From: Patescibacteria group bacterium
Lineage (GTDB): Bacteria > Patescibacteriota > Minisyncoccia > Phycocordibacterales > UBA1006
Direction of reading: 5' to 3'
Assembly (NCBI GenBank): GCA_020428585.1
Contig: JAGQMP010000003.1
Span: forward strand, 1-26,349
DNA length: 26,349 nucleotides
Shown: positions 14,255 to 21,376 of the stretch, piece after piece
How the letters are laid out: each line of letters starts with the position of its first letter
Position numbering within the stretch: the first letter of the stretch is position 1
Notes under the pieces: model-generated
Told to the model about the DNA's origin: nothing
What the model saw: only the letters and a program-made list of their open reading frames with translations
The model's database searches: none
Position numbers and translations under genes: made by a program

Positions 14255-15391
14255 ATGAATACTCGCATTAAAAAACACGCCATTGATAGGCAATTTCTAT
14301 GGATAACCCTGATTCTTTTGGCGATTGGTTTGACGACCTTTATTTCAACTTCTCTTGGGACGTATACTGAAGATCGATCCCAATTTTACGCTATGATGAT
14401 TCGCCACGTAGGTCTCGGGGTGGTGGGCGGCAGCCTTCTGGCATATTTCTTGACGAAGGTTCATTACTCCTTCTGGAAAAAGGCGTCACCTTACCTCTTT
14501 GCACTGGGAATTATCCTTACCTTGTTGGTATTTTCCCCTCTTGGATTTGAACACGGCGGAGCATCACGTTGGGTATCGCTTGGTTTTATTTCGTTTCAAC
14601 CAGCCGAATTATTGAAATTTTCAACGGTGTTATTTTTTTCGGCATGGTTTGCTGATTATCGAGAGAAAATAAGCGAGTGGCGTTATGGGTTTCTTGCGCT
14701 TGCAGGATTTCTAGGGCTTGTTTTGGTCCCGCTTGCCCTGCAGCCCGATTCAGGAACCATCGCCTTGATTGGTCTTGTGGTGTTTGTATTATATTGGCTG
14801 CGCGGCGCCCCGTGGAAACACATTATTACCACGGTGATCGTTGGGATCGTCGCTATGGGCATCTACACCTTGGCAAACCCGCACGTGATTGATCGCATCC
14901 AAACCTTTCGCAATCCGAACCAGGATCCCTATGGTTCTTCATACCAAGTCAGGCAATCAAAAATCGCCATCGGTTCAGGCAGACTCTATGGAAGAGGACT
15001 CGGCCAAAGTGTTCATAAATTCGGCCCCTATCTACCAGAATCCAGCAGCGATTCGATCTTTGCTATTTTTGCCGAAGAGTATGGATTCCTCGGTGGTGTT
15101 GTTTTGATCGTACTCTATGGACTCTTTGGTTTCTATGGACTAAGGATTGCCAGGCGAGCACCGACACCCTTTACCCAAAACTTAGTCGTTGGAGTGACCT
15201 TGTTAGTAGTGATACAGGTATTCTTTAATATTGCCGCCATATCGGGGATCGTGCCACTCTCGGGTCTTCCCCTAATCTTTATGAGCAACGGAGGAACCGC
15301 CCTTGCCGTGACCTTGGCTCAAATTGGGATTGTTCTTGGTATTTCGAGGTACACCCGGGATCCCAACCTTGCGAAAAAACGCATCTCATAA
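14255..15391 (+). CDS. ftsW: FtsW/RodA-family peptidoglycan glycosyltransferase
   Basis: SEDS-family integral membrane protein that polymerises lipid II at the septum or side wall. Family features are GGASRWVSLGFISFQPAELL, LALQPDSGTIAL, QSKIAIGSGRLYGRGLGQS, the large extracytoplasmic loop with LPESSSDSIFAIFAEEYGFLGG, and GIVPLSGLPLIFMSNGGTAL near the end. About ten transmembrane segments fit. Its position between mraY and murG favours FtsW over RodA. The frame can be extended to a TTG at 14237 that overlaps mraY, but the ATG at 14255 is the more likely start. A terminator overlaps the stop. Confidence 0.92.
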   Translation: MNTRIKKHAIDRQFLWITLILLAIGLTTFISTSLGTYTEDRSQFYAMMIRHVGLGVVGGSLLAYFLTKVHYSFWKKASPYLFALGIILTLLVFSPLGFEHGGASRWVSLGFISFQPAELLKFSTVLFFSAWFADYREKISEWRYGFLALAGFLGLVLVPLALQPDSGTIALIGLVVFVLYWLRGAPWKHIITTVIVGIVAMGIYTLANPHVIDRIQTFRNPNQDPYGSSYQVRQSKIAIGSGRLYGRGLGQSVHKFGPYLPESSSDSIFAIFAEEYGFLGGVVLIVLYGLFGFYGLRIARRAPTPFTQNLVVGVTLLVVIQVFFNIAAISGIVPLSGLPLIFMSNGGTALAVTLAQIGIVLGISRYTRDPNLAKKRIS

Positions 15392-15403
15392 TGAGGTGTT
15401 TTT
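15375..15403 (+). terminator. Terminator overlapping the ftsW stop
   Basis: AAAAACGC pairs with GTGTTTTT (one G-T pair) and the interior CTCAT/ATGAG continues the stem after a small bulge. It ends in a T-run and separates ftsW from the murG promoter. Just after it ACAAAC-AATA-GTTTGT forms a small inverted repeat (15406-15421). Confidence 0.65.
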
Positions 15404-15429
15404 AGACAAACAATAGTTTGTTCGTGTGG

Positions 15430-15435
15430 TACAAT
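15430..15435 (+). promoter_or_regulatory. -10 box of murG
   Basis: TACAAT 7 nt before the murG ATG. A clear -35 at normal spacing is not seen. Confidence 0.6.
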
Positions 15436-15442
15436 ATGAACT

Positions 15443-16570
15443 ATGAAAATTGTACTAACAGGAGGGGGAACCGGTGGACATTTCTACCCATTGGTTGCTG
15501 TTGCTGAAGAATTAAATCGCATTATCGATGAAGAAAACCTCGCTGATGCAACGATTTATTACCTTGCTGACAAACCCTACAACACCCAGATTTTGTACGA
15601 GAACGGTATTACTTTTAAGAGGGTGAATGCAGGTAAACTGCGCCTTACGCCTTCGTTGCGTACAATAGTTGATCTCATAAAAGCAGGTATCGGTATCCTC
15701 GAGGCAATCATCACGGTGTTTTCGATCTATCCCGACGTGGTCTTTTCAAAAGGTGGTTACGCAGCGTTCCCGACGGTCTTGGCGGCGCGATTGTTTGGTA
15801 TTCCCGTTATCATTCATGAATCTGATTCGGTACCCGGGAGGGTGAATCTGTGGTCAGGTAAATTCGCCAAAGCCGTTGCGGTCTCCTACAAACAAGAAAT
15901 TGATTATTTCCCAAAGGATAAGGTCATCCACACCGGTCAGCCAATTCGTCACGACCTTCACGAGCCGGTTGATGACGGCGCGCATGAATTCCTAAACCTC
16001 GAGAGAGAGACCCCGGTTATTTGGGTTCTTGGCGGGTCTCTTGGTGCGCAGATCATCAACTATGCCATTGAAGAAGCCCTGCCGTTCCTCCTTGATAAAT
16101 ATCAGGTGGTACACCAAGTAGGGGCAGCGAACCTTGACGAAATGAAGAAACTCACCAACGCGACCCTCGTCGACAATGATTTCCGCTACCGTTACCATGT
16201 CTTTGGGGAACTCAATACCTTGTCGATGAAAATGCTGGCCGGTATCAGCGATATTGTGATTACCCGTGCAGGATCAACATTATTTGAAATCGCGCACTGG
16301 GGGATTCCATCAATTGTGATTCCTATCACCAATTCAAACGGCAACCACCAAATAAAGAACGCTTATAACTACGCCCGTGAAGGTGCCTGCGTGGTGATTG
16401 AAGAAAATAATCTGTCAGAACAATTGTTAGTGTTCGAAGTGAATCGCATCTACGATAACGAACAAATCAAAAATGAAATGAAGGAAGGTGCGAAGCGTTT
16501 CGCCATCGAAGACGCCGCTAAAAACATCGCCGAAGAGATTGTGGGTATTGGACTCGCACACGAGAAATAG
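15443..16570 (+). CDS. murG: UDP-GlcNAc:lipid I N-acetylglucosaminyltransferase
   Basis: Peripheral membrane GT-B enzyme that adds GlcNAc to lipid I to give lipid II, using the product of MraY and feeding FtsW. The N-terminal GGGTGGHFYP (residues 7-16) is the MurG G-loop; FSKGGYAAFPTVLAA and IPVIIHESDSVPGRVN are the acceptor-side motifs; VLGGSLGAQIIN and ITRAGSTLFEIAHWGIPSIV form the UDP-GlcNAc site. The length of 375 residues is normal. It has its own -10 box 7 nt before the ATG, so it is probably transcribed separately from ftsW. Confidence 0.96.
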   Translation: MKIVLTGGGTGGHFYPLVAVAEELNRIIDEENLADATIYYLADKPYNTQILYENGITFKRVNAGKLRLTPSLRTIVDLIKAGIGILEAIITVFSIYPDVVFSKGGYAAFPTVLAARLFGIPVIIHESDSVPGRVNLWSGKFAKAVAVSYKQEIDYFPKDKVIHTGQPIRHDLHEPVDDGAHEFLNLERETPVIWVLGGSLGAQIINYAIEEALPFLLDKYQVVHQVGAANLDEMKKLTNATLVDNDFRYRYHVFGELNTLSMKMLAGISDIVITRAGSTLFEIAHWGIPSIVIPITNSNGNHQIKNAYNYAREGACVVIEENNLSEQLLVFEVNRIYDNEQIKNEMKEGAKRFAIEDAAKNIAEEIVGIGLAHEK

Positions 16571-16598
16571 CCTATTCGTGAAATAGGTTATTTCTTTT
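16564..16598 (+). terminator. Intrinsic terminator of murG
   Basis: 13-bp stem GAAATAGCCTATT / AATAGGTTATTTC (one G-T pair), loop CGTGA, followed by TTTT. It begins inside the last codons of murG. Confidence 0.85.
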
Positions 16599-16599
16599 G

Positions 16600-16624
16600 T
16601 CATCCTCGACTTGATCGGGGATCC
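16600..16624. repeat. REP-like palindrome, single copy in the window
   Basis: The sequence CATCCTCGACTTGATCGG and following GGATCC contains the hairpin CCTCGA / TCGGGG around CTTGA. It resembles a GATC-containing palindromic repeat (CGACTTGATCGGG) that I recall between genes in many bacteria. With one copy here I cannot show that it is repeated in this genome. Confidence 0.4.
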
Positions 16625-16628
16625 ACAC

Positions 16629-16634
16629 TATACT
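16629..16634 (+). promoter_or_regulatory. -10 box of gltX
   Basis: TATACT 7 nt before the gltX ATG, in the usual place for leaderless genes of this window. The -35 is unclear because the palindromic repeat occupies that position. Confidence 0.6.
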
Positions 16635-16641
16635 GTCAGCC

Positions 16642-17982
16642 ATGGATACGAAGCAGATAGTAACCCGTATGGCGCCCTCACCGACAGGACGATTTCACGT
16701 TGGGGGGATCCGAACGGCTTTTTACAACTACGCTTTTGCAAGGCAAAAAGGTGGAACATTTATCCTCCGCATCGAAGACACTGACAAGGAACGTAACGAT
16801 GAAGCCTATGAACAAGAGGTCTACGAGGTTTTTTCTTGGTTGGGGATGGATTACGACGAGGTGTATCGACAGTCAGAACATCTACCACGACACCAAGAGG
16901 TGTTGCGAGAATTGATTGAGAAGGGTCTTGCTTACGAAGCCGAAGATGCCAACGATGGTACCGGAAAAGTCATTCGTTTCAAAAACCCTAACAAATCGAT
17001 TACCTTCACGGATCAGATCCTCGGGGAGGTAACGGTCGATACTACTGATTTAGGTGATTTTGTTATTGCTCGTAATATTGACAGCCCTCTCTATCACCTT
17101 GCGGTGGTGATCGATGATCATGACGAAGATGTTACCAATGTGATTCGCGCACAGGAACACCTTGCCAACACCCCCCGGCAGATCCTCTTGATCGAGGCGC
17201 TCGGTTTTGATCTGCCAACCTATGCGCACGTTCCATTCATTCTTGGACCTGATGGAAAGAAAAAACTCTCAAAACGTGATGCGAACGTTGCGGCACTAGA
17301 TTACCGGGATGATGGATACCTGCCCGAAGCCCTCCTTAATTTCCTGGCGTTTATTGGCTGGAATCCTGGGACTGACCAAGAAGTCTTTAGTAAAGATGAA
17401 CTTATCAAAACTTTTTCTCTCGATCAGGTGCAAAAAGGTCCTGGTGGATTTAACCTCGATAAACTAGCGTGGTTAAACAAACAACATTTGAATAAATTAT
17501 CCGACGAAGAATTTGCCAACTACCTCGAGCCTGAAATGACGCCAATTCGATCATTACCAGGTTTTGACCAGGATATTTGGATGAAGGTCCTGCCGATCGT
17601 TCGTGAACGAACACATTCATTCGTTGATGTTAGGCAGATGATCGAGAGCGGCGATCTTGGATACTACTTTGCCGATCCTGACCTTGATCCACAAGCCATC
17701 GTTTGGAAGAAGGGAACGGTTGAAGGAACGATTACTCACCTGGCCAAGGTCCTGAAGATGCTCGAGGGGTACAAGGGTGCATGGGATCGTGAATCACTCG
17801 AAGCGTTGCTGTATCCATACGCCGAAGAGGTAGGGAAGGGGAATGTCCTCTGGCCGCTGCGCTACAGTCTGTCGGGTAAAGATAAATCACCTGATCCGTT
17901 TAGTCTCTTGGTGATCCTGGGACCCGAGGTTTCGAAAAGAAGGGTTCAACAGGGGATAGAACTAACAAAAAAAGCCGCGTAA
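16642..17982 (+). CDS. gltX: Glutamate--tRNA ligase
   Basis: Class I synthetase charging tRNA-Glu. The HIGH-type motif is HVGG in MAPSPTGRFHVGGIRTAFYN (residues 19-22); FILRIEDTDKERN, and later KKLSKRDANVAALDY (KMSKS type), are diagnostic of GluRS. The C-terminal half is the alpha-helical anticodon-binding region. The length of 446 is slightly short of E. coli (471). The start is set by the leaderless -10 box 7 nt upstream. It could be discriminating or non-discriminating for tRNA-Gln, and the sequence alone does not decide. Confidence 0.95.
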   Translation: MDTKQIVTRMAPSPTGRFHVGGIRTAFYNYAFARQKGGTFILRIEDTDKERNDEAYEQEVYEVFSWLGMDYDEVYRQSEHLPRHQEVLRELIEKGLAYEAEDANDGTGKVIRFKNPNKSITFTDQILGEVTVDTTDLGDFVIARNIDSPLYHLAVVIDDHDEDVTNVIRAQEHLANTPRQILLIEALGFDLPTYAHVPFILGPDGKKKLSKRDANVAALDYRDDGYLPEALLNFLAFIGWNPGTDQEVFSKDELIKTFSLDQVQKGPGGFNLDKLAWLNKQHLNKLSDEEFANYLEPEMTPIRSLPGFDQDIWMKVLPIVRERTHSFVDVRQMIESGDLGYYFADPDLDPQAIVWKKGTVEGTITHLAKVLKMLEGYKGAWDRESLEALLYPYAEEVGKGNVLWPLRYSLSGKDKSPDPFSLLVILGPEVSKRRVQQGIELTKKAA

Positions 17983-17994
17983 ATGCGGCTTTTT
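17969..17994. terminator. Bidirectional terminator between gltX and the convergent hypothetical gene
   Basis: Perfect 10-bp stem AAAAAGCCGC / GCGGCTTTTT, 6-nt loop, T-runs on both strands. The gltX stop lies in the hairpin. Confidence 0.92.
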
Positions 17995-17997
17995 AAT

Positions 17998-18399
17998 TTA
18001 ATTGTTTACTTTCGTGAACAATGTTTCTTTACTCTTTTTAATTTCATGTAACTCGACTTCATCGCCAATAGCTAGGTCTCTTGTTAGGGAGCTAGAAAAA
18101 ATGTAATGAGCAATCCTGCGATCTCCATCCTTATAAAATGAATAAGTAACATAACTCCCTCCACCACCCATATCTTCAAGGTAAAGAATAGTTATTTTTT
18201 CACCAAGAAGGGGTTTCCGTTGATTATTCATTAAGCCTACGGTAAGTAAATAAACAACCCCACCAAACATAACAAGAAGTATAACTATAAAAAAGAAGGA
18301 ATTTGGTGATTCTATCGCAGATCTAAAAAAGGTAGCAGCGACAACTGTTACTACAAAAATGAGTGCGGTAATTATGTTTAGATTTTTAGCAGATTTCAT
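17998..18399 (-). CDS. Hypothetical membrane protein with two TM helices
   Basis: 133 residues, not recognised. Two N-terminal membrane helices (IITALIFVVTVVAATFF and FFFIVILLVMFGGVVYLLTV) are joined by a short loop, followed by a soluble beta-rich domain of about 70 residues (KITILYLEDMGGGGSYVTYS, then DLAIGDEVELHEIKKS). It is AT-rich compared with gltX. It faces gltX through a shared terminator and is divergent from the M23 peptidase gene across an intergenic region with two perfect palindromes, so the two may be regulated together. Confidence 0.6.
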   Translation of the reverse strand: MKSAKNLNIITALIFVVTVVAATFFRSAIESPNSFFFIVILLVMFGGVVYLLTVGLMNNQRKPLLGEKITILYLEDMGGGGSYVTYSFYKDGDRRIAHYIFSSSLTRDLAIGDEVELHEIKKSKETLFTKVNN

Positions 18400-18430
18400 A
18401 TTATTTCTTTTTAAAATTGATTTGTTATCA

Positions 18431-18465
18431 ATCTATCATATATATGATAGATGTCAAATATTTGA
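18431..18465. promoter_or_regulatory. Two perfect palindromes in the divergent intergenic region
   Basis: ATCTATCATAT joined to its exact complement forms a 22-bp perfect palindrome (18431-18452), and TCAAATATTTGA (18454-18465) is a second. On the minus strand a consensus TTGACA (18458-18453) lies between them, so the larger palindrome fills the promoter spacer of the minus-strand gene. On the plus strand TTGATA (18462-18467) of the peptidase promoter abuts the second. Both are operator-like. Confidence 0.6.
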
Positions 18466-18483
18466 TACCTCCTTGCAGACTCA

Positions 18484-18492
18484 TGATATAAT
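18484..18492 (+). promoter_or_regulatory. Extended -10 promoter of the M23 peptidase gene
   Basis: TGA followed by a perfect TATAAT (18487-18492), with the ATG 6 nt later. TTGATA (18462-18467) is a possible -35 at a long 19-nt spacing. Confidence 0.7.
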
Positions 18493-18498
18493 CACACC

Positions 18499-19824
18499 AT
18501 GTCTAAATTTTTGAGAATATTCTCAATACTAACCTTGATCCTCGTCATCGGCGGGGTAGGGGTATTGTCGGTAGGGGCCCAGGATATTAATGAGCTTGAG
18601 GCTGAAATTGCAGCTCGTGAAGCTCGCAGGCAAGAACTAGTTGCCGAGGCAGCTCGCATCACCGAAGACCTGACCAAGGTCGGCGCTGAAAAAGGCGTTC
18701 TTCAGGCTGAATTAAGCCGCATCAATGCCGAACGAAAGAGCCTTGATAACACGATCAAGCAGACCGAAAATCAGATTGGGTCATTGCGCCTGAAAATACA
18801 GCGTGGCGAGAAACAAATATCAGAATATAGTTCCGATATTCGCACCTATGCAGATGCTATTGCGGCCTTACTGCGCGGGATCGATCAGCGCGATACCATG
18901 ACCTTTCTTGAGGTTCTCTCATCAGGAGAAACCTTTTCTGACTTTTTCGCAGTGCGTGACGCCTATACGCGTATTCAGGATCCTTTGGTAGAGAATACCA
19001 ATCTATTGGAGGCAAAAAAGGTAGAACTGCACCGAACGACGACCAAGCTCGCTCTAGAGCAAGGTGAACTTGAAGAAGAAAAGACCATCCTCGGTGATCA
19101 GCGTTCGATTGTAAAATCAAAAGAAGACGAACAGGCACAAGCCGTCGAAGAAACCAAGCAAAAAGAATCATCGTACCAGGCCAGCCTGGCTGCGACCCTG
19201 GCAACCATCGACGCCCTTGATGCCGAGATTCGGGATTTCGAATCGAAACTTGATTTCGCCCTTAATCCTGATTCATTGCCAGCCAAGGGATCATCGGTGT
19301 TAGCGTGGCCATTAAAAGATATTTTAATTACGCAGCGATTCGGAAAAACGGTATCGTCAGAGCGACTGTATGTGTCAGGTTCGCACAGCGGGGTTGATTT
19401 TCGTGCAGCCGTAGGAACACCCGTTTACGCGGTGGCCGATGGCATCGTCAAAGGCGTCGGTGACACCGACCAGGCTTGTTATCGCGCCTCGTTTGGTAAA
19501 TGGGTCTTCATCGAACACAATAATGGCCTCTCGACCACCTATGGACACCTCTCGTCGTGGAAGGTAAACGAAGGAGACAAAGTCAAAAAAGGCGACCTCA
19601 TTGCATATTCAGGTAACACCGGACACAGCACGGCACCGCACCTTCACCTGACGGTCTATGCAACGAAGGGTGTCGACGGGGGAGAAGGGGCTCGCGTTAC
19701 CGAACGACCAAGCAGTGCCTGCGCCGGGGCTATCTACCGGATGCCACTCGCACCGACGGCGGCGTACCTGGACCCTTTGGCATACCTGCCGCCAACCGAT
19801 GCGTCATACTTCAAGCATAATTAA
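18499..19824 (+). CDS. Secreted coiled-coil M23 (LytM-type) peptidoglycan endopeptidase, EnvC/NlpD-like
   Basis: 441 residues. A signal peptide or N-terminal anchor (IFSILTLILVIGGVGVLSVGA, given here as residues 8-27) ends near VGAQ; residues about 29-255 are a long Glu/Lys/Ala-rich coiled coil; residues about 265-400 form the M23 domain with zinc ligands His296 and Asp300 (HSGVD), His350 (YGH), and HLH (381-383). All M23 catalytic positions seem present, so it may cut cross-bridges itself, unlike EnvC, which has lost them and only activates amidases. The coiled coil is typical of divisome-linked family members. A Cys-containing insert (DTDQACYRASFGK, later SSACAG) may form a disulfide outside the cell. 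Confidence 0.9.
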   Translation: MSKFLRIFSILTLILVIGGVGVLSVGAQDINELEAEIAAREARRQELVAEAARITEDLTKVGAEKGVLQAELSRINAERKSLDNTIKQTENQIGSLRLKIQRGEKQISEYSSDIRTYADAIAALLRGIDQRDTMTFLEVLSSGETFSDFFAVRDAYTRIQDPLVENTNLLEAKKVELHRTTTKLALEQGELEEEKTILGDQRSIVKSKEDEQAQAVEETKQKESSYQASLAATLATIDALDAEIRDFESKLDFALNPDSLPAKGSSVLAWPLKDILITQRFGKTVSSERLYVSGSHSGVDFRAAVGTPVYAVADGIVKGVGDTDQACYRASFGKWVFIEHNNGLSTTYGHLSSWKVNEGDKVKKGDLIAYSGNTGHSTAPHLHLTVYATKGVDGGEGARVTERPSSACAGAIYRMPLAPTAAYLDPLAYLPPTDASYFKHN

Positions 19825-19830
19825 GATTTG

Positions 19831-19839
19831 TGCTAGAAT
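19831..19839 (+). promoter_or_regulatory. Extended -10 promoter of the 104-residue membrane protein gene
   Basis: TGC followed by TAGAAT (19834-19839), with a GTG start codon 6 nt later. Confidence 0.6.
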
Positions 19840-19845
19840 AGGGAA

Positions 19846-20160
19846 GTGATCATTTCAAAACAACAAGGATCTCTCAAATGGATCATTATTATCATCGTGG
19901 CATTGGTGCTGGCTTCATACTTCTTTGATTTTAGTGTTCAGAATGCGGTTGAAGATGAACAGACTCAGTCAAACTTTAATTATGTAAAGACGCACGTGGT
20001 CGGTTTCTATAATGCTTACCTTCGGAATACGGCCGAGTATCTTTGGAACGATGTAATTGTTGACCTGTTGTGGGAGAGTTTCATCGAGAACCTCGAGAGG
20101 ATCAAAGAAGGTCAACCGACCGTGTTCGAAGACGCGGCACCTGGTGTAGCAGCCCCATAA
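19846..20160 (+). CDS. Hypothetical single-pass membrane protein, 104 residues
   Basis: Not recognised. The N-terminal LKWIIIIIVALVLASYFFDF is a membrane anchor; the remaining 75 residues are predicted to be helical with many aromatic residues (VVGFYNAYLRNTAEYLW) and end in a flexible PGVAAP tail. The GTG start follows the -10 box by 6 nt and there is no better ATG. It sits between an M23 peptidase and engB, each with its own promoter. A terminator overlaps its stop. Confidence 0.7.
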   Translation: MIISKQQGSLKWIIIIIVALVLASYFFDFSVQNAVEDEQTQSNFNYVKTHVVGFYNAYLRNTAEYLWNDVIVDLLWESFIENLERIKEGQPTVFEDAAPGVAAP

Positions 20161-20180
20161 AAACCCAAGTCTGGGTTTTT
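20159..20180 (+). terminator. Intrinsic terminator of the 104-residue gene
   Basis: Perfect 9-bp stem AAAAACCCA / TGGGTTTTT with loop AGTC, overlapping the stop codon. Confidence 0.88.
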
Positions 20181-20182
20181 AG

Positions 20183-20211
20183 TTTACTTTTTATGGGAAG
20201 ATCTCTAAGAT
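20183..20211 (+). promoter_or_regulatory. Possible promoter of engB
   Basis: TTTACT (20183-20188), 17-nt spacer, TAAGAT (20206-20211); each hexamer matches consensus at four positions. The ATG is 9 nt downstream. Confidence 0.5.
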
Positions 20212-20220
20212 AGATACATC

Positions 20221-20835
20221 ATGTCGTTGGTTACGAACGCACAATTCATTACCGGTGTGGTAGGGGAAGATGCCATTCTTCATGATGGCGTACCACAGAT
20301 TGCCTTTGTTGGACGATCAAACGTAGGGAAGTCCAGCACCATGAACGCCATCCTGGGGCGCACGAGCCTCGTCAAAACGGGTCGTACGCCAGGAAAGACC
20401 CGAGAGATTAATTTCTTTTCAGTGACGACCAATGACGGCTTGGTTCGATATTTTGTCGACCTTCCTGGGTATGGCTATGCCAAGGTATCCAAGCTAGAGA
20501 GGAAGAAGCTCGAAGACCTCATCACCTGGTATCTAAGTTTAGAAGAAGGTGGTCCTGACCTCGTATGCGTCGTTCTAGATGCCAAGGTAGGACTAACTGA
20601 CCTTGATCGGGAGTTTTCAAAGATAGCAATCGACCAAGGGCGATTATTACTTGTTCTGGTAAACAAGCTCGACAAGATTAACCAAAAGGCTCAGGCAGCC
20701 CTCAAACGCTCTCTACAGGGCGAACTAGGAACTGAGGTAACGATCTTTTACTATTCGGCAAAGACCGGTAAACACCTCAATATTATTAACAACTACCTTT
20801 TTGGTGGAGAAGACCCTCAGGAGGTCTTATCATAG
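20221..20835 (+). CDS. engB: Ribosome-biogenesis GTPase EngB/YsxC
   Basis: Small Era/Obg-related GTPase needed for large-subunit assembly. The G motifs are visible: G1 GRSNVGKSS (31-39), switch I TPGKTREINFF (56-66), G3 DLPGYGYAKV (80-89), and G4 NKLDK near residue 143, with SAKTGKHL as the G5 region. The length of 204 residues is typical of EngB. Transcription probably starts close to the ATG. A weak stem (AAGACC/GGTCTT) lies over the last codons. Confidence 0.95.
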   Translation: MSLVTNAQFITGVVGEDAILHDGVPQIAFVGRSNVGKSSTMNAILGRTSLVKTGRTPGKTREINFFSVTTNDGLVRYFVDLPGYGYAKVSKLERKKLEDLITWYLSLEEGGPDLVCVVLDAKVGLTDLDREFSKIAIDQGRLLLVLVNKLDKINQKAQAALKRSLQGELGTEVTIFYYSAKTGKHLNIINNYLFGGEDPQEVLS

Positions 20836-20923
20836 GGTTTTTAGAATATAGCGTCGTAAAATATATGTTGTGCGACATTATAATTATTTCATTACTCTAT
20901 TCCCTTATACCTCTCTCTATAAT

Positions 20924-20953
20924 AAAAAACTACCCCTCGATACTGAGGTGTAG
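20924..20953 (-). terminator. Terminator of the rplI operon (minus strand)
   Basis: On the minus strand CTACACCTC pairs with GAGGGGTAG (one mismatch) and is followed by TTTTTTA. It overlaps the rplI stop. The gap 20836-20923 shows no gene. Confidence 0.75.
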
Positions 20954-21370
20954 TGTCGCCTGTGCATCACCTGATTGTAGGGTTAGTTGGTAGTCACCGA
21001 TTTCTTTGAATGCGTACGCGTCTTGGTACAGATCATTCGATGTCGAAAGTTGTAACGATTCATGGACGGCTCGAATAACTTCTCTAAGACCAAGGGATTG
21101 GTACAAGACACCCTGTTCATTAGCCTTGGCTTTGATTGTAAGGGTCTTTCCATTGAGCATGGTTAAGGTTTTTTGATCTTGAAGTGTTTTTTGTTTTACT
21201 GATTGTTCTTTATGTGCCTTTTTCTGCTGGGCTTCGTTTACCGCCTTTCTGGTAGCCGGCCTGGCTAGTTTTCGAGGAATCAGTGCGTTCTGGGCGTAAC
21301 CGTCCGATACTTCAACAATATCACCCTTGGCACCGACCCCGCGAACAAATTGTTCTAAAATTACCTTCAT
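20930..21370 (-). CDS. rplI: 50S ribosomal protein L9
   Basis: bL9 has an N-terminal rRNA-binding domain, a long helix and a C-terminal domain. MKVILEQFVRGVGAKGDIVE and VSDGYAQNALIPRKLARPA are the family signature at the N-terminus; a Lys/Gln-rich connecting helix follows, then the C-terminal domain beginning KTLTIKAKANEQGVLYQSLG. It has 146 residues. The frame reaches a TTG two codons upstream (21376), but MKVI is the conserved start. It begins 6 nt after the ctpA stop, so it is cotranscribed. bL9 is reported missing from some CPR lineages, so its presence may help placement. Confidence 0.93.
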   Translation of the reverse strand: MKVILEQFVRGVGAKGDIVEVSDGYAQNALIPRKLARPATRKAVNEAQQKKAHKEQSVKQKTLQDQKTLTMLNGKTLTIKAKANEQGVLYQSLGLREVIRAVHESLQLSTSNDLYQDAYAFKEIGDYQLTLQSGDAQATLHLSIEG

Positions 21371-21376
21371 AAACAA

